The translations under genes and the position numbers were made by a program. Of a stretch of DNA of 64,000 bases, positions 18,339-25,700 are shown piece after piece. The notes beneath the pieces are model-generated. The model worked only from the letters and a program-made list of their open reading frames with translations. It had not been told where the DNA came from and searched no databases. The stretch comes from Phycisphaerales bacterium (GTDB lineage: Bacteria; Planctomycetota; Phycisphaerae; Phycisphaerales; SM1A02). The stretch is taken from assembly GCA_029260575.1 (NCBI GenBank), contig JAJDDB010000027.1, positions 250,501 through 314,500 of the forward strand, in the 5' to 3' direction. Each line of letters begins with the position of its first letter. Positions within the stretch are counted from its first letter, which is position 1.

Positions 18339-19148
18339 ATGACACGTGAAAACAAACTCGCTCTCGTCGTCGGCTTTGCCCTCATTCTTGTGGTGGGCAT
18401 ACTGATCTCCGACCACTTCTCCACAGCACGCAGCCAGAAGTCTGCGGAACTTGGACAAGTCGTCGACCCCACACACCCCGCAACCGCTGCAAATGCGCAA
18501 CTGATCGAGTTTGACACTGGCCAGCACGCCGAGCCGCTGCTCCAGACAGGGCGCGTGCAGCATCCTGCATATCCGCAGGACCGCGGCCACAGTCAGCCGA
18601 ACAACAGCACCGTTGTCTACGACGCTGTACGCACGCCGCCCGGCGATCTGCGTGATCCGCTTGCCCATCAACCGCGCAGCTCCCACTCCACCGGGCAGAC
18701 TATTGAGCTCCAACCGTCTGCAGTCCAGTCTCTCGCATTCACGTATCACCACGTCAAACCCAACGAGACGCTGACCGCAATCTGTAAACAGTACTTCGGC
18801 GACACATCGTTGCTGCGCGATCTGGCTGCGTACAACAACATTGCCGACATGAACATGGTTCCCGTCGGCATGCGGCTGATAATTCCCAGTTCGGGTGCGC
18901 TTGTTCGTGGCGAACCAACCACAGTCACACTTGAACAACTCGAAGACCTCGTCGACTACCAGCCGACCGCACCCGCCGCCGCCGCGAAGACCTATACAGT
19001 CCAGAAGGGCGACACCCTCGGCGACATTTCGCTGCGCGTCCTCGGCACCTCGCGAAAATGGCGCACACTCTACAACTTCAACAAAGACGTCATCAAGAAT
19101 CCCGACCGCGTCATTGAGGGAACCGTCCTCAAAATCCCGCCTGCCTGA
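18339..19148 (+). CDS. Membrane-anchored protein with two LysM domains, 269 aa
   Basis: The N-terminus is a single membrane anchor (about residues 7-24, LALVVGFALILVVGIL). A low-complexity linker follows, then LysM-like repeat 1 (about 136-185, HHVKPNETLTAICKQYFG to GMRLIIP) and LysM 2 (about 218-267, YTVQKGDTLGDISLRVLG to GTVLKIPP). LysM binds peptidoglycan glycan, so it should reach the cell wall from the cytoplasmic membrane. It lies 82 bases after rsmH and 5 bases before the FtsL-like gene, inside the division cluster. A role in septal wall binding is an inference from position. Confidence 0.82.
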   Translation: MTRENKLALVVGFALILVVGILISDHFSTARSQKSAELGQVVDPTHPATAANAQLIEFDTGQHAEPLLQTGRVQHPAYPQDRGHSQPNNSTVVYDAVRTPPGDLRDPLAHQPRSSHSTGQTIELQPSAVQSLAFTYHHVKPNETLTAICKQYFGDTSLLRDLAAYNNIADMNMVPVGMRLIIPSSGALVRGEPTTVTLEQLEDLVDYQPTAPAAAAKTYTVQKGDTLGDISLRVLGTSRKWRTLYNFNKDVIKNPDRVIEGTVLKIPPA

Positions 19149-19153
19149 AAAAC

Positions 19154-19477
19154 ATGTTCTACAAGTTGCTTATCACCATTCTTGCTCTCGGATTGACCGC
19201 TGCTGCGCTGCTGGTCATTCGTCAGCAGCGCATCGACCACGCGCACGCAATGGCCCAGTCACACCAGCGACTCGTCGAACATGAAACACAACTCTGGCGC
19301 CTTCGCGCTGAAGTCGTCAGCCAGTGCAGGCCCGAAGATGTACGAGAAGCCATTGAGCGATCGGATGTTTTGTGGAATGCGATTCCCCAGCGGCCACAGA
19401 TTCAGCAACCTGAACCTGCGAGTTATGTCGATGGCGATGCTGCGATGATTCAATCCAACAGCCTGGCCGGGGGTTGA
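19154..19477 (+). CDS. FtsL-like bitopic division protein, 107 aa
   Basis: A short cytoplasmic end is followed by one transmembrane helix (about residues 4-22, LLITILALGLTAAALLVI). Next is a charged, heptad-like segment (QQRIDHAHAMAQSHQRLVEH) and then a Pro/Gln-rich tail. Size, topology and coiled coil match FtsL, and it lies exactly where ftsL sits in other genomes, between rsmH and ftsI. FtsL sequences are too divergent for a firm call by eye, so this rests largely on synteny. Gaps to both neighbours are 3-5 bases, which implies cotranscription. Confidence 0.6.
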   Translation: MFYKLLITILALGLTAAALLVIRQQRIDHAHAMAQSHQRLVEHETQLWRLRAEVVSQCRPEDVREAIERSDVLWNAIPQRPQIQQPEPASYVDGDAAMIQSNSLAGG

Positions 19478-19480
19478 CCC

Positions 19481-21244
19481 GTGTCGCAGTCGCCGGTCGT
19501 TTCACCAATCCAGTCTCGCCGCATCCGTGCATGGTCAACGCTGTTTCTCATTGCGATACTGCTCGGCTTCGCTGCTGTACTCGCGCGCGTTGTCCAACTC
19601 AAGGTCGCCCCCGATGATCGACTCCTGACCGCAGCGGGCGTCACGCAATCCGTCCAGCCGCAGCTTGCCCGGCGTGGCGATATTCTCGACCGCCGTGGCC
19701 GCATCATTGCTACGAGTTCTGTCGCGTATCGCCTGTTCCTCGATCCGACAGTCACCGAACATCTCGACACCGTTGCTGTCGATCTCGCCCAGATCCTGAT
19801 GATCGACCCCGTCGAAATCGATCGCAAGATTCTTGCACGACCCGACAGTCGATACATAGTGCTCGCTGACCCGTTGGAAGATTGGCAGGTTGCTGCGGTG
19901 CAACAGGCAAACATGCGCGGCCTCGGCCTCGAACCACGTCTCGTTCGTCATTACCCGCACAACGATCTTGGTTCGCGCATCGTCGGCCTCGTCGGTTTCG
20001 AACACACCGGCCTGGCAGGTTTCGAAAACGAACACGAAAAAACACTCAGCGCTACGCCCGGCAGACTTGTGTATTGGCGCGATGCCAGCAGGCGCGCACT
20101 GTGGATTGATGTTGAAGGCTATCGGCCAAGCACCAACGGCTCCAGCGTGAAGCTCAGCATTGATATAGTCGTGCAGGAAATTGCTGATCGAAACCTGCGT
20201 GAAGCAATCGAGCAGTTCAACGCCGGCGGCGGACGCGCCATTGTCCTCGACAGCAGGACCGGTGAAATACTTGCAATGTGCGATGAACTGCGCAGCCGCG
20301 ACGGTTGGACGCAACCCATTGATGACACACTCCGTCATCTGCATCCCGCACTTGGCCGCAATCGCTGTGTGACAGATCCCTACGAGCCAGGCTCCACCTT
20401 CAAACCATTTGTATGGTCCGTCGCGACTGAATTCGGATACGCAACGCCCGATGAAATGCTCGACTGCCCCGAACATACCGGCTGGCGCACGCCATACGGC
20501 AGGCTCGTGCGCGACAGTCACTACTACGGCCGCGTCGATTGGCGCACTGTTCTCATCAAATCCATGAATTCCGGCATGGCAATGATCGCCGAGCGCATGA
20601 CGCACCGCGAAATGCAAAGCGTCATCAAGCGATTCGGCTTTGGCGAAAAGACCAACTGCGGCTTGCCCGGCGAAACCGCTGGTATCACAACGTCGCCCAA
20701 ACAATGGTCCAAATACACACAGACATCACTGTCCTTCGGCCACGAAATTGCAGTCACACCCGTTCAGATGGTGCGTGCGTTCAGCGTCTTTGCGCGTGAT
20801 GGTACGCTGCCGCCGATCACGATCACTGCCCTCGACGATGCGACTTCTGTGGAAGTTATTCAGCAGGTGCTCGATCCGAAGACGGTGCATATGACGCGAC
20901 AGGTCCTGCGCGATGTCATGCTCGAAGGCTCCGGTCGACGTGCTCAATCCGAGCGCTACCAGATGTTCGCCAAATCCGGCACTGCTCAACTACCCAACTC
21001 CATCGACGGTGGCTACTACGAAGATCGTTACGTCTCCAGCTTCATTGCCGGCGCACCGTTTGAGAAACCTGAGATTGTCGTGCTGTGCGTAATCGATGAT
21101 CCCGATCGCAGCATCGACCACTGGGGCGGCGCGATTGCCGGCCCGGTCGTCCGCGACATCATCGACGAAACGCTCGCCTACCTCGGCGTCCCACCCGACA
21201 AGCCGCAACCCGAAGATACCGCAGTCGCCGCCGCCGCTGAATAA
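19481..21244 (+). CDS. ftsI: Septal peptidoglycan transpeptidase (class B PBP)
   Basis: FtsI crosslinks septal peptidoglycan. The order is a short cytoplasmic end and one transmembrane helix (about residues 19-38). The pedestal domain starts RRGDILDRRGRIIATS. The transpeptidase domain has the acylation site GSTFKPFVW, the SxN motif SMNSGMAMI and the third motif KSGTAQLP. At 587 residues it is normal; no PASTA domain follows. The GTG start at 19481 lies 3 bases after the FtsL-like gene, and GGGGG in that gene's tail can serve as ribosome-binding site. Peptidoglycan synthesis is also supported by murE, murF and mraY at 58-62 kb. Confidence 0.93.
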   Translation: MSQSPVVSPIQSRRIRAWSTLFLIAILLGFAAVLARVVQLKVAPDDRLLTAAGVTQSVQPQLARRGDILDRRGRIIATSSVAYRLFLDPTVTEHLDTVAVDLAQILMIDPVEIDRKILARPDSRYIVLADPLEDWQVAAVQQANMRGLGLEPRLVRHYPHNDLGSRIVGLVGFEHTGLAGFENEHEKTLSATPGRLVYWRDASRRALWIDVEGYRPSTNGSSVKLSIDIVVQEIADRNLREAIEQFNAGGGRAIVLDSRTGEILAMCDELRSRDGWTQPIDDTLRHLHPALGRNRCVTDPYEPGSTFKPFVWSVATEFGYATPDEMLDCPEHTGWRTPYGRLVRDSHYYGRVDWRTVLIKSMNSGMAMIAERMTHREMQSVIKRFGFGEKTNCGLPGETAGITTSPKQWSKYTQTSLSFGHEIAVTPVQMVRAFSVFARDGTLPPITITALDDATSVEVIQQVLDPKTVHMTRQVLRDVMLEGSGRRAQSERYQMFAKSGTAQLPNSIDGGYYEDRYVSSFIAGAPFEKPEIVVLCVIDDPDRSIDHWGGAIAGPVVRDIIDETLAYLGVPPDKPQPEDTAVAAAAE

Positions 21245-21346
21245 CGATCACTTCGCCAAAGCCGCACCTGAATTTTACATTCAATACTTCCCGGAAGCCG
21301 TGCCTGAGTCTTCGAAGGTGCGGGTCATCTGGCGCAGCGCGTCAAA

Positions 21347-22129
21347 TCATTTTTTTTGCGCACTTTGATACATCGCAATGTGCCCGCCGCCAGGATCGCT
21401 GAAGACACTTATGCGCCCCATGTTGTTGGGGATGTCCATCGGCGGTTGCACAACCGTGCCGCCGAGTGCGGAAATCCGCGATGCGAGATTATCAATGTCT
21501 TCGACACCGATGTAGTTCAGCCAGTGCGGCGGGATGTTCTCAAACTGCGGGCCGTCCATATGCATCATGCCGCCAAGCATGGTGTCGCCGTTCTTCCACA
21601 TTGTGTATTCGCCGTCCGCCCCCATCGGAATCGTCTCAATTGTCCAGCCGAGTAGCTTCGTGTAGAAATCCTTCGCTTTGCCCGCATCTCGCGTCATGCA
21701 CTCGGTCCACACAACAACCGGCGCGATCGGCTTCGGATCGTCCAACTGAATCACAGAAAACGTCGCGCCCGTGGGATCGCTAACAACAGAAAACCGCCCC
21801 ACCGTCGGAATGTCTGTCGGCGGCACGCATACATTCCCACCAAGCGCTGTCACCTTTTCCACCATCGCATTGCAATCTTCGACAGCGACATAGCTCATCC
21901 AGTGTGATGGAGTTTCCCCCCACTCCGGGCAGTTCATGTCCATGATGCCGCCGAACATGACGCCATCCTTGTCATGCCAGTGGTGATACTCCCCGGCCAT
22001 CTGGCTGGGCGATGTCGTCCATCCGAGAAGCTCGCCAAAGAATTTCTTCACGCCTTCGACATCGCGAGTGTTCAATTCAAACCAGCAGAAAGAGCCGATT
22101 GCGGGAACACATTGTGTGGTGGTTGACAT
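21347..22129 (-). CDS. VOC (glyoxalase/bleomycin resistance fold) protein with two domains, 260 aa
   Basis: Two tandem VOC modules fill the protein. Module 1 begins IGSFCWFELNTRDVEGVKKF, and module 2 begins PVVVWTECMTRDAGKAKDFY. Each contains a beta-strand glyoxylase pattern such as DPTGATFSVIQL and DPGGGHIAMYQ. The start at 22129 is supported by AGGAG six bases upstream; earlier in-frame codons have no homology. VOC proteins of this type are metal-dependent enzymes or binding proteins of unknown substrate. The gene is convergent with ftsI. Confidence 0.85.
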   Translation of the reverse strand: MSTTTQCVPAIGSFCWFELNTRDVEGVKKFFGELLGWTTSPSQMAGEYHHWHDKDGVMFGGIMDMNCPEWGETPSHWMSYVAVEDCNAMVEKVTALGGNVCVPPTDIPTVGRFSVVSDPTGATFSVIQLDDPKPIAPVVVWTECMTRDAGKAKDFYTKLLGWTIETIPMGADGEYTMWKNGDTMLGGMMHMDGPQFENIPPHWLNYIGVEDIDNLASRISALGGTVVQPPMDIPNNMGRISVFSDPGGGHIAMYQSAQKK

Positions 22130-22199
22130 GGCTGACTCCTGAATGGGTGGCCGGACGACCCTGGATTCTACATAAATCACAGCGGTGTCAAGAACTGTG

Positions 22200-23138
22200 T
22201 TACGAGTTCAAAATCTGGTTGAGCGATTGCGTAAGTTCGTTGACATGAAACTCAGCCCATAACGGCAGGTGATCGCTGACTTTCTTTCGCGCAGCATCGC
22301 TCGCCTGGCCGGCTTCTTTGTACAAAACCTTGCCGAATGGCACTACGCCGAATTTGCTGGAAAACTTGAAATCCGGTCGCGGCAGCCATGCAATCTTGTC
22401 ATATGTCTTCGTCTGGGAAAAATTGGTTTTCAGCGAATTCATTCCAGTCGGCATCTTGAACTTCGGATCCGATCCGCCCGTCAGCGCTTTGAAGAACTGA
22501 TCGCCATCCTTCTGGATATTAAAATCACCAACGATAAAAAAATCGGGATCAAAGACCTTTGCGGGCTCCTGCTTGACGCGCGCCTTCACAAATTCAACCA
22601 AGGTCTCAATCTCCTTCTTACGCAGAGTCGTTCCCACTTGCCCCAGGCTTGAACCCTCTGCAATGTGTACTTGAGCGATCACGAAATCAAATCGCCCAGC
22701 TCGAAAGGAAGCGCAATACGGCTGTCGATTGAACTGGAATGCCGATGGTGCTGACAAAGTTCCGCTGAATGCAATTTCGCACACAAGACCAGTCGCAACG
22801 ACTGTGCGCGAATCATAGAGAAACGCCATTCGCTCATGATTGCCGGTTGGGTCGGAAACGAGAATCTTATAATTTCCGGGCAACAGTTCCTGCAGCTTTG
22901 ATAGGCCGCGCAGATCGGTCTTCACTTCCTGAATGGCAACGACGTCAAATCGTTCACAGATGTCAGCAATGTATTGCAAGGATCGCTTCGTCTTCGTATT
23001 GGAAAACTGCGCAATGTTCCATGTGGCAACGATCACGTTCTCGTCCACTTCACGACGCGGGATGCGCGTTGTTCCCGTGTCCATCAATTTCATCAACGCT
23101 TTGCGTTCCGTTGCAATGATTTCCGCTTCAATCGGCAT
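22200..23138 (-). CDS. Endonuclease/exonuclease/phosphatase (EEP) family protein, 312 aa
   Basis: The EEP fold is shown by VIVATWNIAQFS near the N-terminus (Asn ligand) and by VVAIQEV (metal-binding Glu). Further in come FVIAQVHIAEG and FFIVGDFNIQKDGD (Asp/Asn), and at the end SDHLPLWAEF (catalytic His). The family hydrolyses phosphodiester or phosphomonoester bonds; the substrate cannot be told from sequence. The start at 23138 has AGGAG eight bases upstream. No signal peptide is seen with this start, so it is probably cytoplasmic. It is divergent from hutU with about 140 bases between starts. Confidence 0.88.
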   Translation of the reverse strand: MPIEAEIIATERKALMKLMDTGTTRIPRREVDENVIVATWNIAQFSNTKTKRSLQYIADICERFDVVAIQEVKTDLRGLSKLQELLPGNYKILVSDPTGNHERMAFLYDSRTVVATGLVCEIAFSGTLSAPSAFQFNRQPYCASFRAGRFDFVIAQVHIAEGSSLGQVGTTLRKKEIETLVEFVKARVKQEPAKVFDPDFFIVGDFNIQKDGDQFFKALTGGSDPKFKMPTGMNSLKTNFSQTKTYDKIAWLPRPDFKFSSKFGVVPFGKVLYKEAGQASDAARKKVSDHLPLWAEFHVNELTQSLNQILNS

Positions 23139-23277
23139 TGTGCATCTCCTGTTGCGTGAACATGCCGAAAGTGTACCGTCTGTCTTCTCGACACATGTGC
23201 CATCTGTATGGCACTGCTGACCGCAGAACACGTATACGGTCGCCCTGAGCGTATCATGCGGTACGGAGAACGAAACG

Positions 23278-24984
23278 ATGGCGATTCTGACGAACAAATC
23301 TGATCAATTGTCCACAAATGCATCCCGAACCATCCGCGCCCCGCGCGGCTCCGAAATGACCTGCAAATCCTGGCAGGCCGAAGCCGCAATGCGCATGCTC
23401 ATGAACAATCTCGACCCCGAAGTCGCAGAAAAACCCGAAGAACTCATCGTCTACGGCGGCAGAGGTCAGGCAGCCCGCAACTGGCAGTGTTACGACGCGA
23501 TCATCAAAACATTAAAAGAACTCGAACCGGACGAAACGCTGCTCGTGCAGTCCGGCAAACCCGTCGGCATCTGTCGCACAACCACTGACGCGCCGCGCGT
23601 CATCATTGCCAACAGCAACCTTGTTCCGCACTGGGCCACGCAGCAACACTTTGATGAACTTGCTGCGAAGGGCCTGATTATGTTCGGGCAGATGACCGCC
23701 GGCTCGTGGATTTACATCGGCACGCAAGGCATCCTGCAGGGCACGTACGAAACCTACGCAGAATGCGCCCGGCAACACTTCAACGGCTCACTCAAAGGCA
23801 CGCTCAATGTCACCGCGGGTTGCGGCGGCATGGGCGGCGCGCAGCCGCTAGCCATCACGATGAACGATGGCGTCTGCCTCATTGCGGAGATGTGCATCGA
23901 GCGCCTCAAAAAACGCAAACACGACAAGTACCTTGATGAAATCGAAACTGATCTCAATGCGGCAATAGCCCGCGCGCTTCAGTCCCGCGAGGCGGGCCAA
24001 CCCACTTCAGTGGGTTGGTTAGGCAACGCTGTTGACTTGCTCGCAGCGCTTCTTAAGCGCAATATCACACCCGACACGCTCACCGATCAAACTTCCGCGC
24101 ACGATCCACTCACCGGCTACTACCCTCAGAATCTCAGCCGCGAAGATGCCGACGCCTTGCGCAAATCCAACCCGGACGATTATGTCAAGCAGTCCATGGC
24201 CACGATGAAGCGCCATGTTGAACTCATGGTCGAACTGCAACAGCGCGGCGCCAAGACCTTCGACTACGGCAACAACATCCGCCAGCGCGCCCTCGACGCC
24301 GGCTTTGCCGATGCATTCGCCTTCAAGGGTTTCGTCCCGGAATACATCCGCCCGCAGTTCTGTCTCGGCCGCGGGCCGTTCCGCTGGTGCGCCCTCTCCG
24401 GCGATCCGCAGGACATCAAGACCACAGACGATGCCATTATTGAACTCTTCCCGCCGAATGATCATTACAGCGAAGCGCTGCACCGCTGGATTCACAAAGC
24501 TCAGGCAACCATCGGTGCCGGCAAACAGGGTCTGCCCTGCCGAATCTGCTGGCTCGGCCTCGGGCAGCGCGACAAGGCCGGCCTGCTGTTCAACAAACTG
24601 GTGCGCGATGGCAAAGTCAGTGCTCCGATCGTCATCGGCCGTGATCATCTCGATTGCGGCTCCGTTGCTTCACCCAACCGTGAAACCGAAGCGATGAAAG
24701 ATGGCAGCGATGCGATCAGCGACTGGCCGCTGCTGAATTTTGCGATCAACGCAGTCAGCGGCGCGAGTTGGGTGTCGTTCCACCACGGCGGCGGCGTCGG
24801 CATCGGCTACGCCCAGCACGCAGGACAAGTCATCGTCTGCGACGGCACACCCGAAGCAGACGAACGCATCAAGCGCGTGTTAACAAACGACCCCATGATG
24901 GGCGTCTTCCGCCACGTCGACGCAGGGTATGAAGATGCGCTCGAATGCGCGAAGCGCTGTAGTGTGAAGATTCCGATGCGATGA
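23278..24984 (+). CDS. hutU: Urocanate hydratase
   Basis: HutU converts urocanate to imidazolone propionate in histidine degradation. The sequence follows the family from [20 protein letters not shown] near the N-terminus, through [32 protein letters not shown] and [14 protein letters not shown], to [15 protein letters not shown]. It uses tightly bound NAD. At 568 residues it is slightly longer than usual, about 555. A 22-bp palindrome lies inside the gene at 23997-24018. The stop overlaps the start of the next gene (ATGA). Its 3' end is duplicated downstream. hutI is 10.7 kb away and hutH is not in the window. Confidence 0.95.
   Translation: MAILTNKSDQLSTNASRTIRAPRGSEMTCKSWQAEAAMRMLMNNLDPEVAEKPEELIVYGGRGQAARNWQCYDAIIKTLKELEPDETLLVQSGKPVGICRTTTDAPRVIIANSNLVPHWATQQHFDELAAKGLIMFGQMTAGSWIYIGTQGILQGTYETYAECARQHFNGSLKGTLNVTAGCGGMGGAQPLAITMNDGVCLIAEMCIERLKKRKHDKYLDEIETDLNAAIARALQSREAGQPTSVGWLGNAVDLLAALLKRNITPDTLTDQTSAHDPLTGYYPQNLSREDADALRKSNPDDYVKQSMATMKRHVELMVELQQRGAKTFDYGNNIRQRALDAGFADAFAFKGFVPEYIRPQFCLGRGPFRWCALSGDPQDIKTTDDAIIELFPPNDHYSEALHRWIHKAQATIGAGKQGLPCRICWLGLGQRDKAGLLFNKLVRDGKVSAPIVIGRDHLDCGSVASPNRETEAMKDGSDAISDWPLLNFAINAVSGASWVSFHHGGGVGIGYAQHAGQVIVCDGTPEADERIKRVLTNDPMMGVFRHVDAGYEDALECAKRCSVKIPMR
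23997..24018. repeat. Palindrome inside hutU
   Basis: A perfect 10-bp inverted repeat with a 2-nt centre, CCAACCCACT TC AGTGGGTTGG. Its 14-bp core, CCCACTTCAGTGGG, recurs in inverse orientation at 27918-27931 in another coding region. It falls in a conserved stretch of HutU ([10 protein letters not shown]) and does not add residues. Confidence 0.6.
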
Positions 24985-25310
24985 GTACAAATCCTGACGT
25001 CAGAATGACAACACGCACTACGAATCGTGGATTGAAATGCCCATCGTGCGGCTATTCCCTTGAAGGACTAACTGCAACTACGTGTCCGGAGTGTGGAAGC
25101 GATTTCAATCCTGACTGGCTCTACAGTGCAGATTACAAATATTCATTCCGATGGACAGCGCGTCGCAAAACAATTGCGTGGATCCTCGGCATCCTCCTTG
25201 TCGGTGCGATAATCGTCACTGCGGAACGTTCGGGAGGCGCTTATGTTTGTATGCTGATCGCAGTAATTGGCATCGGACTAGCGATATTTGCTCGTAGGAT
25301 ATTTATGTAG
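24981..25310 (+). CDS. Small zinc-ribbon membrane protein, 109 aa
   Basis: An N-terminal Cys4 ribbon ([20 protein letters not shown], about residues 20-39) is followed by two hydrophobic helices (about 64-80 and 86-104). It belongs to the same local family as 15754-16155 and 57388-57810, with the ribbon at the opposite end from those. The ATG overlaps the hutU stop codon (ATGA), implying translational coupling. The gene is bracketed by two copies of the hutU 3' end, so it may have been inserted. The function is unknown. Confidence 0.7.
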   Translation: MSTNPDVRMTTRTTNRGLKCPSCGYSLEGLTATTCPECGSDFNPDWLYSADYKYSFRWTARRKTIAWILGILLVGAIIVTAERSGGAYVCMLIAVIGIGLAIFARRIFM

Positions 25311-25311
25311 A

Positions 25312-25438
25312 CGACGTGCTGACCAGCAACCCCATAATGGGCGTCTTCCGCCACGTCGACGCAAGGTACGACGATGCGGTGCGATGTGAAGATTTCGATG
25401 CGATCAACGATTGCCTCATGCAACGACTACACGCCTAA
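25312..25438 (+). pseudogene. Second, diverged copy of the hutU 3' end
   Basis: From 25312 the DNA matches the end of hutU from about 24872. The shared 21-base block GGGCGTCTTCCGCCACGTCGACGCA-like core is identical apart from its edges, and the translation [18 protein letters not shown] parallels [19 protein letters not shown] of HutU. The copy starts 2 bases after the stop of the zinc-ribbon gene and stays open to a stop at 25438. It has no start of its own. The remaining sequence up to the next gene at 25701 holds nothing that I can identify, apart from a likely promoter region. Confidence 0.75.
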
Positions 25439-25700
25439 ATGCAAATCCCCCAAGACATTACACGGCAGAAGCCCAGATACTGTCCCGTAGCCCTCCACAG
25501 GTCCGTCTTTTCATTCCCACACCCATTCGGGCACTGGTATAGTGATATTCGGTTGAAGAGAGACGAGTGGGAGAAAGTACGATGCCGTCTTTCCGCGTCA
25601 CTACTTCATCTCAATTTCAGAATATTCAAGCACTGATTGCGCACACTGGTCCGGCGGCGTTCGTTTGGAAATGCGCGCCGCATTTTGCAGGAGTCTCGCT

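Noticed and set aside
19535-20704. 389-aa minus-strand gene
   Set aside because: Antisense shadow of ftsI; the ftsI frame has all three penicillin-binding motifs.
23997-24018. Insertion of a REP element in hutU
   Set aside because: The palindrome lies in a conserved stretch and adds no residues relative to HutU as I recall it, so an insertion is not needed.
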